This document shows positions 43,517-52,135 of a stretch of DNA of 64,000 nucleotides, in pieces. The position numbers and the translations under genes are program-made. Within the stretch, counting starts at the first letter, position 1; the number at the start of each line of letters is the position of its first letter. Source of the DNA: Duganella sp. sic0402 (GTDB taxonomy: Bacteria > Pseudomonadota > Gammaproteobacteria > Burkholderiales > Burkholderiaceae_D); contig NZ_JAHUWK010000006.1 of assembly GCF_019219065.1 (NCBI RefSeq), positions 281,330 through 345,329 of the forward strand. The letters are read 5' to 3'. The notes beneath the pieces were generated by a model. It saw nothing but the letters and a program-made list of their open reading frames with translations, ran no database searches and was not told the origin of the DNA.

Positions 43517-44467
43517 TCAGTCTTCGCGCAGCAGCGTGTTCGGGGTGGCGCGGCGCACGATGTACAGCGGGCGCTTCTTGGTTTCGTCGAAGGCCTTGCC
43601 CAGGTAGATGCCAAGTATGCCGAGGATGCCGATGATCAGGCCGCCGATGAAATACAGCGAGACGATCAGGCTGCTCCAGCCCGGCACCGGCGAACCTTGC
43701 AGCCACGAGCGCAGCAGCAGGTACAGGCCGAACACCATCGACAGCGCCGCCATGCCCAGTCCCAGCTTGGCGGCCATGCGCAGCGGCTTGTCGGAATAGG
43801 CGAGGATGGTGTCCATCGCCAGCCGCCACAGCTTGGCAAAGGTGTAGGTCGATTTGCCTTCGGCGCGCGCGGCGTGCTGTACCTGGATGCCGGTGGTGGG
43901 GAAGCCCATCCACTGCACGTGGCCGCCAAAGAAGCGCAGTTGTTCGCGCATGCGCACGAAGTTCTTCACCACCTGGCGCGACATGATGCGGAAGTTGCCG
44001 CTGTCGCCGTCGATGTCGAGGTCGGCCAGATAGCTGAAGGTGCGGTAGTACAGCCACGCCACGGCGCGCTTGAGCAGCGGGTCCTGGCGTTTGCCGCGCA
44101 AGGCCAGCACCACGTCGTAGCCTTCCTGGGCCTTGGCGTACAGGCGCGGGATTTCTTCCGGCGCGTCCTGCAGGTCGCAGTCCATCACCACCACCCAGTC
44201 GCCGCGGCACTGGTCCATGCCGGCGGTGATGCCGTAGTGCTGGCCGAAGTTGCGCGAGAACTGCAGGCCGACCACGCGCGGGTCGGCCTTGGCCAGGCGT
44301 TCGATTACTTCCCACGAACGGTCGCCGCCGCAGTCTTCCACCAGTACGATTTCAAAATGCGGGCTGACGGTTTCGAGTGCATCGCGCAGGCGGGTATATA
44401 GCTCGTCGAGCATCTTCTCGGCCTTGTAGACCGGGATCACGACCGAGATCAGAGGTGTCGCTTGCAT
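43517..44467 (-). CDS. GT2 polyprenyl-phosphate glycosyltransferase (GtrB/ArnC-like)
   Basis: 316 aa. The cytoplasmic GT-A domain has VVIPVYKAEKMLDELY, VEDCGGDRSW, and the nucleotide/metal-binding DCDLQDAPEEIPRL; two C-terminal transmembrane helices follow (about 230-285), ending ETKKRPLYIVRR. This is the DPM1/GtrB/ArnC architecture: transfer of a sugar from a nucleotide donor to polyprenyl phosphate. Neighbours suggest dTDP-Fuc4NAc as donor. Its ATG overlaps the stop of the GT-C-like gene in TAATG. Confidence 0.88.
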   Translation of the reverse strand: MQATPLISVVIPVYKAEKMLDELYTRLRDALETVSPHFEIVLVEDCGGDRSWEVIERLAKADPRVVGLQFSRNFGQHYGITAGMDQCRGDWVVVMDCDLQDAPEEIPRLYAKAQEGYDVVLALRGKRQDPLLKRAVAWLYYRTFSYLADLDIDGDSGNFRIMSRQVVKNFVRMREQLRFFGGHVQWMGFPTTGIQVQHAARAEGKSTYTFAKLWRLAMDTILAYSDKPLRMAAKLGLGMAALSMVFGLYLLLRSWLQGSPVPGWSSLIVSLYFIGGLIIGILGILGIYLGKAFDETKKRPLYIVRRATPNTLLRED

Positions 44468-46584
44468 TATTGTTTCTCCAATGCGGTAGGGATGCGTTCG
44501 ATATCGATGCCGCTCAGCGAGAAGCGGCCACGGCCGGTGCTGAAGGCGCGGAATTCAACCATGTCCAGCGTCCGGTCGGTGTCGAAGCGCAAGGTGATGC
44601 GTTGCTTGCCAGCCGCGATGACCGGCTGGCGCACATGGATTTTGGCGCCGCCCTGGGTGGCCACGTCGAGCGCGCCGAATTCGCCCTGGCCGTCGCCTTC
44701 GGTGTCCACGTCGAAGCTGACCGCGTAAGCACCGGGCGCCAGCATGCGCATCGGGCCAAAGTGCAGATTGCCTTCTTCGCCCGGCTGCACGGTCATCACA
44801 CCGTCCACGATGGCGCCGCGCTGATGCAGCGTGTGTTCGTCCATTTTGTAGTGCTGCGGCTGCTGCACCTGGATGTCCCAGCCCGGCACGACGGCGGCCA
44901 GATTGTGTGGATAGATCAGGATGTTGACGTCCTGGTAGCGCAGCAGGCGCGGCTGGCCGGCGTAGCTGTCGAGCAGCGCGCGGTTCAGGTGCGCCAGCTC
45001 GGCGTCGCGCAGCATCAAATAGGTCTCGCCCTGCCAGGTTTGCGGCATATACCAGCGGTTGGAACTGAGCTTGCGGTTGGGCTGCGGCAGGCCGCGCTCG
45101 ACCACCACCGGCCGCACCTGCGCGGCGCCGCCGCTCAGTACGGTGAGCTTGCCGGCGTTCCAGAAGGTGGCGTAGCCGTAGCGCAGGCCCTGCTGCTTGA
45201 GGAAGTCGGCCAGTTGCTGGTCCGGTGTCGCCAGGATCAGTCCATGGCGCGGCAGGTGGCGCGCCTCGTTGTAAGGATACAGGTAGGACGTTGGTGCGCT
45301 GGTGGCCAGCAGCGCGATGGCGCCGATACCGGCCCAGCGCGGCAGCGGCTTGCCGGCGCCCTGGTCGACCAGCATGCCGATCAGGATAGGCAGCATGGTC
45401 AGCAGCGACGGCACCAGGTAGCGCACCGAGGCTTCTGGCGAACTCATGTCGGCCAGCGTGGTGGTCAGCATCATGAACAGGTTGGCGGCAAACGATACGC
45501 AGGCAAACACCACCACCAGCTGGCGCGGGCCGCGTTCCAGTTGCAGCGAGCGGTACAGGCCCCACGGCAGCATGCCGATCAGCAGCAGCGCACCGACCAC
45601 GCGCAGCGAGGCGTAGGCGCCGGCCAGCGACACCACCTTGCCATTGCCGTGCGGGACGCCGTCGAACAGGCAGGCCACGCCGTTGATCACGGCCAGCAGA
45701 TTGCGCGCCATGCCGTTGAAGTCGAGCCAGCGTATCAGCGTCAGGCCGAGGTTGTTGTTGACCTGTTTGAGCGTGTACACGCTCAGCAGCGTGCCGATCA
45801 CCAGGCCCAGCACCACCATCGCGATGGCCCAGGCGTGGCGTCCCTGCGGACGCTGGCTGGCCGTGCGCGCGGCGCGGCGTTCCAGCCAGTGCTGCAGACC
45901 GCCGGCGGTCAGCAGCGGCAGGGCGTAGAACAGCAGTGCGCGTTGCGGGTTGGTCCAGAACACCAGTGCGGTCAGCGCCACGGTGGCGGCGCTCCACAGC
46001 AGCCGCTGGCGGCCTTGCCGGGCCTGGGTCAGCGACCAGTAGGCGAACAGCAGGAAGCAGGCCATGTAGTACAGCGAGCCGTAGGCGGCCTGGCCGTAAA
46101 TGTGCTCGGCCATGATCAGCGACATGCCGGCCGATATCACGGCCATGCCCAGCAGGCGGGCCAGGCGGCTTTGCTCCAGCAGGCCGGTCAGCAGCCAGCT
46201 GCCGTACAGGATCACCGCGGCGGAAATCAGGTCGGAGGCGGCGTGCGCCAGGAAGCCGTTGTGCATGAAGCGCAGCAGCGGAATGATGAAGGTATGGGTG
46301 TTGAGCACCCACAGGTCGCCGTTAACGTAGTTCCAGTCGCGCGGGAAGTATTGGCCAGTGTCGACGATTTCCTGCGCCAGCAGGTTCTTAACGGCGGAAT
46401 CCGAGTGATACACCAGCTGGTAGTCGACTACCAGGTAGAACGCCAGCAGCAGAATGTTGATGCCCAGAAGCAGTGGCAGCCAGCGTTGAATCAATCTCCC
46501 CGTTCGAGGCAGGCGTGGGAGCATAAGCGAAGGTAAAAGTAGGTAAAGGGCTCCTAGTATATATTCCCATTGCGAAATCGGCAA
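44467..46584 (-). CDS. GT-C-like membrane glycosyltransferase with C-terminal soluble domain
   Basis: 705-aa membrane protein with about eleven or twelve helices to residue 460 and a soluble beta-rich C-terminal part of about 240 residues. The first large periplasmic loop has YHSDSAVKNLLAQEIVD, matching the HSDS acidic motif of the 498-aa protein at 38323-39819. It would transfer a lipid-linked sugar, probably the one made by the coupled GT2, to a surface acceptor. The start at 46584 is likely; an internal ATG at 46524 is an alternative. The 57 nt upstream hold no clear promoter. Confidence 0.75.
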   Translation of the reverse strand: MPISQWEYILGALYLLLPSLMLPRLPRTGRLIQRWLPLLLGINILLLAFYLVVDYQLVYHSDSAVKNLLAQEIVDTGQYFPRDWNYVNGDLWVLNTHTFIIPLLRFMHNGFLAHAASDLISAAVILYGSWLLTGLLEQSRLARLLGMAVISAGMSLIMAEHIYGQAAYGSLYYMACFLLFAYWSLTQARQGRQRLLWSAATVALTALVFWTNPQRALLFYALPLLTAGGLQHWLERRAARTASQRPQGRHAWAIAMVVLGLVIGTLLSVYTLKQVNNNLGLTLIRWLDFNGMARNLLAVINGVACLFDGVPHGNGKVVSLAGAYASLRVVGALLLIGMLPWGLYRSLQLERGPRQLVVVFACVSFAANLFMMLTTTLADMSSPEASVRYLVPSLLTMLPILIGMLVDQGAGKPLPRWAGIGAIALLATSAPTSYLYPYNEARHLPRHGLILATPDQQLADFLKQQGLRYGYATFWNAGKLTVLSGGAAQVRPVVVERGLPQPNRKLSSNRWYMPQTWQGETYLMLRDAELAHLNRALLDSYAGQPRLLRYQDVNILIYPHNLAAVVPGWDIQVQQPQHYKMDEHTLHQRGAIVDGVMTVQPGEEGNLHFGPMRMLAPGAYAVSFDVDTEGDGQGEFGALDVATQGGAKIHVRQPVIAAGKQRITLRFDTDRTLDMVEFRAFSTGRGRFSLSGIDIERIPTALEKQ

Positions 46585-46641
46585 TTTTTACCAGCCGCCA
46601 CAGCGCCTGTTTTGACCCCTAAATTGTGAAAATTTGTAACC

Positions 46642-47841
46642 CTAGGGCAATTTGACCGGCGCGCGGCCGTACCACTTGCCATCCAGTACACAGGCCAGCA
46701 GCTGGCTGGTGCTGGCCGCCCAGTCCAGTCGCGGCATGCCGCCGGAGGCTGGGGCCTGGCCGTCGCGGTACAGCCGCAGCCAGTCGCGCAGCGCAGCCGA
46801 CAATTGCTCGCCGTCGCCGGCATTGAAGTACCAGGCGTGCTGGCCGCCGACTTCGCGGAATACCGCCAGGTCGCGCGCAATCACCGGCAAGCCGTGCTGC
46901 GCCGCTTCGATCAGCGGCAGGCCATAGCCCTCGCCCTGCGACGCTGCCAGCAGTGCGCTGCTGTCCTGGTACAGGCGCAGCAGCAATTCGTCGCTGGCGC
47001 GCGGCAGCCAGAACAGGCGTTGACCCAGCTGCGGATGTGCTTCCAGCCGGGCGGCCAGTGCTTCCATGCGCCAGCCCGGCTTGCCGACGATGACCAGGTT
47101 CAGTTCGCAATCCTGTTGCCAAAGCAGTTCCAGCGCGTCCAGCGCCTGTGCCTGCATCTTGCGCGGCTCCAGCGTGCCGACCATCAGCAGCGTCGGCCGC
47201 TGCGCCAGTTGCGGCAGCAAGGCTGCCTCGTCGGCGTTGACGCCGCTGCTTGGCAGCGTGGCTGCCAGGTCGGCGCCCAGTGCTGCGCAGCCGATGTGCA
47301 ACGGCAGCGCGCGTTGCGGCGGGTGCTGGTCCAGCCAGTCAAGCAGGTCGTCGGCGGTGGCGCGCGCATTGCAGATCAGGCCATCGGCCAGCAAGGACAC
47401 CGCCTCCAGCCACTGCGCGAAAGCGCTGGCCAGGCCGTCGACGAACCAGGCCGGCTGGCGTACTGGCAGCAGGTCATAGACCATGAAATACAGGCGCACG
47501 CCGTGCTGGCGCAGGCTGGCCAGCACGGCCTGGTTGCGGAGTACGCCTTCCAGGCTCAGGTCGATGCCGACAAACAGGTCGCCGGCGCTCACTTGCAGCG
47601 CTTGCTGCTGGCCGTCGGCCGCCGCCACATAGCGTGGCTGGCCAGCGGCGTCCTGTTCCATCCCGGCATAGGCGTAGTAGCCGCCGGCGTCATACACGGC
47701 GTGCACGCTGTAGCCAGCAGGCGGTGCAGCCAGCAATGTTTGCAGCATGCCGCGCACCACCCGCTGGATGCCGGAGCGGGCGTCATGCCGTACCAGCTCG
47801 GACAGATCGACCAGCAGCTGGCGGGGAGCGTCAGTGCGCAT
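46642..47841 (-). CDS. GT4-family glycosyltransferase
   Basis: GT-B fold enzyme of 399 aa. The N-terminal domain begins QLLVDLSELVRHDARSGIQ, a pattern of the WbdA/FkbM-associated group; the C-terminal domain has LLMVGTLEPRK, VIVGKPGW and the E-x7-E motif EGYGLPLIE. The ATG at 47841 overlaps the upstream gene by 11 nt; a longer start at 47871 is possible. Acts in the cytoplasm on the growing exported polysaccharide. Confidence 0.88.
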   Translation of the reverse strand: MRTDAPRQLLVDLSELVRHDARSGIQRVVRGMLQTLLAAPPAGYSVHAVYDAGGYYAYAGMEQDAAGQPRYVAAADGQQQALQVSAGDLFVGIDLSLEGVLRNQAVLASLRQHGVRLYFMVYDLLPVRQPAWFVDGLASAFAQWLEAVSLLADGLICNARATADDLLDWLDQHPPQRALPLHIGCAALGADLAATLPSSGVNADEAALLPQLAQRPTLLMVGTLEPRKMQAQALDALELLWQQDCELNLVIVGKPGWRMEALAARLEAHPQLGQRLFWLPRASDELLLRLYQDSSALLAASQGEGYGLPLIEAAQHGLPVIARDLAVFREVGGQHAWYFNAGDGEQLSAALRDWLRLYRDGQAPASGGMPRLDWAASTSQLLACVLDGKWYGRAPVKLP

Positions 47842-50776
47842 CGCTGCTGTCTCCGGCGAGGATGGCGGCATGGCCGGCTGGCAGCAATGCCGCCAGCCCG
47901 GTTTGGGCCAGCAGCGTGACGCCGCGATTCAGCAGCGCTGCCGGCGGCGTTTGCGCACCCAGCAACAGCAGGCTGTCGCGCTGCTTGATGTCGGCCACGT
48001 CGTCATCCAGTTGCAGGTCGCCGCGGCCGATCAGCGCCAGCGTGCTGCGGCGTGCGTAGCGGTAAGCGTCCTCCACCAGTTGCACCGGTTCGACGCGGTA
48101 GCCGGCCGGCGGCGCTTGCAGCAGCGCCAGCAGGCGGGCTTGCGCCTGCTGATCCTGCTCCACGCCGGTGACATCCACCAGCAACTGCGGCAGGCCGCTG
48201 GCCGGGGTGTTGGCGGCCAGTGCGCCGGCGACTTTCACCCAGTCCTGCTCGGATGGGCTGAAGCTGGCGCTGATCTGGTTCAGGCGCTGCACCAGCATCT
48301 GGTACTGGCTGTGCGGGCTATGGCGGGCAAACTGCTCGATCGCCTGGTGATAGGCGGCGCCGACGGCGGCCGGGTGGTGGACCTGCTGCATGTAGTCCAC
48401 CGCACTGTCCACCAGCTGTTTGGCCAGGCCAGGCTGGTCGCGCAGGCGGATGATGGCGGCACTGAGTTGCTCGTCGCTGAATTCATCCGGCAGCTTGATC
48501 ACCACATGTTCCGGCATTTCGGCAGCCGAACCGTGGGCGTTGATGATGGTCGGCAGGCGATAGGCCATGCTGTCGAGGATGGTGCCGGAGGTCTCGCCGC
48601 GGGAGCGGCTGCGCAGCTGCACCGCGCAATCGGCTGCCGCGAGGTAGGTGCGGAACATCTCCATCGAGACGAAGCCGGTGATCTGCACATTGCGCTGGCC
48701 CGCCATGCGCGCCGCCAGCGCGTTGCCGAACGGGCCGACATGGTTTTCGCCGACGAATACCAGGCGGCAGTTGGCGTCTTTGGACAGCGTGGAATTGATC
48801 CACGCCTCAAGAATCTTCTCATTGCACTTGGTGATCGCGATCAGGCCGAAGGAGCAGACCAGGAAGTCCTTGTCGGTCAGTCCCAGCCTGGCGCGCGCGG
48901 CGGCGCGGTCGAGCTGGCCGGGCAGGGCGCGCAGCAGCGGGATGTAGCGCCAGTCGGCGGCCGCGCCGGCGCCATACCAGCGCTCGGCCAGCTGCTGCGA
49001 ATAGCGCGAGTGGGTGATGATGCCGCTGGCCGCTTCCAGCACCGGGCGGTTGCATGGGTAGTGATAGTAGGAGGCTTCGCGGCCCTGCGCCAGCTCCTCC
49101 ACCAGCGCCTGATAGCCATGCGACTGGTACAGCATGCGGCAATAGGCGTTCGGCTCCAGGTTCAGCGAGGACAGATAGTGCACCGCGCCGCTCAGGTAGA
49201 AGTCATGCAGCACCACCACGCCCGGATGGCGCTGCAACAGCGCGAACATATGGGCGTGGAAGCCGGAGTTGCCGAAGTGGTAGAGCACGCGGTCATAGCG
49301 GCTGGCATTGGCTTCAAACCATTCCACGCTGCGTACCGGGAAGTTGGCCAGCATCCAGCGCTCGTCGACTTCCTGCTGCTGCACCACCACTTCGATATCG
49401 TAGTAGCGCGCCAGTTCCGGCAGCAGCTCGGCGCTCTGGTCGGCCACGCCGGTGCGTTCCGGCGGCAGCGGCGAGATATACGCCAGGCGCGGACGCGCCG
49501 CCGGCGCCGCTTGAACCGCAGTGGCCACCGCCACCTGCGTGCGCTGCGCGTCGCTGCGCCGTTCATGCACCTGTTCGAAGGCGGCCAGGGTTTTCTGCGC
49601 GCTGGCGTCCCACGAGAACTGCTTGCACTGTTCCAGTCCGTGCGTGCGCAGCTCGGCGGCAAAGGCCGGCTGTTCCAGCACCTGCTGCATCTTGTCGCGG
49701 ATCGCCGTCACCCGGTTCGGATCGAACAGCGCGTCGGCGCGGCCGATCACTTCCGGGATGCTGCTGTTGTTGGAGCCGATCACCGGCACGCCGCAGGACA
49801 TGGCTTCCAGCGCCGGCAGGCCGAAGCCTTCCTGCAGCGAAGGGAAGACGAACAGGCCGGTCAGGTTGTACAGCGATACCAGGTCGTCGTCCGGCACGAA
49901 GCCGGTCAGCACCAGGTCGCCCTTGGGAATCTTGAAGCTGGCCGCCAGCGCTTGCAGGCGCAGGCGGTCGTGGTCGGGAATGCTGCACACCACCGCCAGC
50001 TGGTACTGCGCGCGCAGCGGCGCCGGCAGCAGCGAGTAGGCTTCGATCAGGCCTTCGATATTCTTGCGGAAGTCGATGCCGCCGGTGTACATGATGTACT
50101 GGCGTTGCAGGCCGTAGCGCTGGCGCAGCGCCTGTTCTTCATCGGCGCTCAGCTGGCGCTGGCGGAAGATATCGTCCACCGCCGACGAGATATTCGCCAC
50201 CTGGTGCTCAGGCAGCTGCAGCGCATCCATCGCCTCCTGTTTCGAGTGGCCGGAAATCGCCAGCAGCAGCTCGGCGTTCTTCAGGCTTTGCAGCTTACGG
50301 TAGTACCAGTTGGCCACATGCGGATCGGTCAGATAGGTTTCCTTGCGCAGCAGCGGAATCAGGTCGTACAGCGTGATCGCGGTGTCGAACTGGCCGCGGC
50401 TGTGCAGCAGCGAGGCGCAGGCGTCTTCGCCCAGGCCTTCGAACAGGCTGGAAACGTGCACCACGTCCGGTTGCAGGCTGGCCAGATAGTGTTCCCGCAG
50501 CTGCTCGGCGGCGCGCAGGCGCCAGCTGTTCTGCGTCTGGTGTTCCCAGATGTGCGACGGCAGCTCGTAGGCGTGGATCTGCTGTTGCGGCAGCAGTTCG
50601 CCCAGCGTCTTGCGCAGCACCGCCACGCTGTCCGGAAAGCGGTTGTTGAGCGCGATGCGGATGTCGTGGCCGCCGGCGCGTTTCAGCATCGCTTGCAGCA
50701 GGGCCATCGAATAGCGGCCGATGCCGCGATGTGTGCTGGAGCCCTGGCAGGCTTGCAGGTCAATTACGATACGCAT
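47831..50776 (-). CDS. Two-domain GT4 glycosyltransferase with truncated third GT module
   Basis: 981 aa. Domain 1 (about 1-400) begins IVIDLQACQGSSTHRGIGRY and has EGFGLPALE; domain 2 (about 425-820) begins PRLAYISPLPPERTGVADQ and has GETSGTILDSMAY in the E-x7-E position. The build resembles WbdA-type bifunctional polymerising transferases of ABC-exported O-antigens. The last 110 residues (LPQLLVDVTGV, PPAGYRVEPVQL) resemble the N-terminus of the next gene's product, as if a third GT-B module were cut short. There is an 11-nt overlap with that gene. Confidence 0.88.
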   Translation of the reverse strand: MRIVIDLQACQGSSTHRGIGRYSMALLQAMLKRAGGHDIRIALNNRFPDSVAVLRKTLGELLPQQQIHAYELPSHIWEHQTQNSWRLRAAEQLREHYLASLQPDVVHVSSLFEGLGEDACASLLHSRGQFDTAITLYDLIPLLRKETYLTDPHVANWYYRKLQSLKNAELLLAISGHSKQEAMDALQLPEHQVANISSAVDDIFRQRQLSADEEQALRQRYGLQRQYIMYTGGIDFRKNIEGLIEAYSLLPAPLRAQYQLAVVCSIPDHDRLRLQALAASFKIPKGDLVLTGFVPDDDLVSLYNLTGLFVFPSLQEGFGLPALEAMSCGVPVIGSNNSSIPEVIGRADALFDPNRVTAIRDKMQQVLEQPAFAAELRTHGLEQCKQFSWDASAQKTLAAFEQVHERRSDAQRTQVAVATAVQAAPAARPRLAYISPLPPERTGVADQSAELLPELARYYDIEVVVQQQEVDERWMLANFPVRSVEWFEANASRYDRVLYHFGNSGFHAHMFALLQRHPGVVVLHDFYLSGAVHYLSSLNLEPNAYCRMLYQSHGYQALVEELAQGREASYYHYPCNRPVLEAASGIITHSRYSQQLAERWYGAGAAADWRYIPLLRALPGQLDRAAARARLGLTDKDFLVCSFGLIAITKCNEKILEAWINSTLSKDANCRLVFVGENHVGPFGNALAARMAGQRNVQITGFVSMEMFRTYLAAADCAVQLRSRSRGETSGTILDSMAYRLPTIINAHGSAAEMPEHVVIKLPDEFSDEQLSAAIIRLRDQPGLAKQLVDSAVDYMQQVHHPAAVGAAYHQAIEQFARHSPHSQYQMLVQRLNQISASFSPSEQDWVKVAGALAANTPASGLPQLLVDVTGVEQDQQAQARLLALLQAPPAGYRVEPVQLVEDAYRYARRSTLALIGRGDLQLDDDVADIKQRDSLLLLGAQTPPAALLNRGVTLLAQTGLAALLPAGHAAILAGDSSDAH

Positions 50777-50794
50777 GAAGTGTGCTCGTGGTGA

Positions 50795-52135
50795 TCAGGA
50801 GTGAGGGGCGGAACGGCGCAAGTCCTTGAACATGCGGCGGGCGGCGTCGGGCAGCTGGCTCAGGTCGGCAGGTGCGCCGGCGTCGGCCGGCAGCGCGCCA
50901 TCGGCGGCGCCGGCGCCGTTCGCCTGGCTATGCTTGAGGCGCATGTGCACCATGCGCGCCAGCGGCAGCAGGAACGGCAGGCGCGACACGGTGCGGCGCA
51001 GGAAGAAGGTCAGCTTGGGACGCGCGTTGACATAGCGCAGCGCAGCGCCCAGCACACGCTTGGCGCCGCGCACCAGCACGCCGCGCACGCGGCTTGGCTG
51101 GCGCAGCGCCCAGCGCGGGCCGCGCGTCAGCACGAACTTGGCGGCGCGCAGCGGCTTGGTGATGCGCCACGACAGGCTGGCGTAGACCGCCGCCACATCG
51201 GCCTGGCCGGCGGCCAGCGTGCGGTCCATTTCGGCGCGTTGCTCCAGATAGTGCTGGCGGTCGTGTTCCAGGCGGCTGGTCTGTTCGTCGGCGATGGCGC
51301 GCACGCGCTTCAGTTCCGCCTGCAGCTGGTCGGCGCGCTCGCGCTGCTCTTCCATCTGCGTGTACTTGTATTTCCATTCTTCGACGTGGGCCATGGCCCA
51401 GCTGCGCGAGGTGGCCGCTTCCGCTTCGGCGGCGGCGGTGCGCTGGCGCCATTCGTCCAGCGGGAAGCTGCGCGCGTGGCCTTCGGCCAGTTGCCAGTCG
51501 TCGTGCGGATTCGGCGGCAGTTGCAGTGCGGCGGCCAGCGCCTGCTGTTGCGGCGCGACGAAGTACTGCTTCCAGCCGTCCTGGTAGGCCAGCGTGTAGC
51601 CGGCCGCTTGCAGCAGCGGCTGCGCTGCGCCGGCCGGCGCGCGCAGCACCACCAGCCACGGCTGCCAGCGTTGCAGGTCGAAGCCGGCCAGCGCGTCGGC
51701 CGGATCGTCCATGCCCAGGTGCAGGAAGTGCAGTGGGCCGTCCAGATGCTCGGCGCACACCTGGTCCAGCGTGCGCAGCGCGGCCTGGCGCAGCACCACT
51801 TCGCGGCCCTGCTCACGGTAGTGGCGCGCCAGCGCGCCGTCCAGCGTCGACAGCGGCGTGCCGGTCACTTCGTAGAAATCGGCAGTGCCTTCAGCGGCAG
51901 CCGCCGCCAGCGGCAGGTTGATGTCGGCCGGGCGGGCGATGCGCAACTGGCGCAGCGGCGCGCTGGCCGGTTCGAGGTTGATGCCGCGCCAGCCGCGTGC
52001 ATAGAACAACTGGGTGGCCGAGCCGTGCAGCGGATCACCGGCGCCGGCGTCCAGGTACTGGCCGCCTTTCACCTGGCGCAAGGCACGCCATAGCAGCAGG
52101 TCTTCGAAATGGGCGGCGTAGGAAGTCAGGCTCAT
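50795..52135 (-). CDS. FkbM-like methyltransferase with coiled coil (candidate chain terminator)
   Basis: 446 aa. Residues 1-200 are an FkbM-like SAM methyltransferase (FEDLLLWRAL, YLDAGAGDP, GWRGINLEP). Residues about 220-320 are Glu/Arg/Gln-rich and predicted coiled coil, then a SLSWRITKPLR motif common in glycan-locus proteins and a basic tail. Methyltransferase plus coiled coil next to wzt recalls WbdD, which caps the glycan and measures its length; WbdD itself also has a kinase domain, which is absent here. It overlaps wzt by 4 nt. Confidence 0.78.
   Translation of the reverse strand: MSLTSYAAHFEDLLLWRALRQVKGGQYLDAGAGDPLHGSATQLFYARGWRGINLEPASAPLRQLRIARPADINLPLAAAAAEGTADFYEVTGTPLSTLDGALARHYREQGREVVLRQAALRTLDQVCAEHLDGPLHFLHLGMDDPADALAGFDLQRWQPWLVVLRAPAGAAQPLLQAAGYTLAYQDGWKQYFVAPQQQALAAALQLPPNPHDDWQLAEGHARSFPLDEWRQRTAAAEAEAATSRSWAMAHVEEWKYKYTQMEEQRERADQLQAELKRVRAIADEQTSRLEHDRQHYLEQRAEMDRTLAAGQADVAAVYASLSWRITKPLRAAKFVLTRGPRWALRQPSRVRGVLVRGAKRVLGAALRYVNARPKLTFFLRRTVSRLPFLLPLARMVHMRLKHSQANGAGAADGALPADAGAPADLSQLPDAARRMFKDLRRSAPHS

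Noticed and set aside
47747..50794. Plus-strand frame of 1015 codons opposite the 981-aa glycosyltransferase gene.
   Set aside because: His/Gln/Arg-rich shadow typical of the complement of GC-rich genes; the minus strand has full GT4 motifs.
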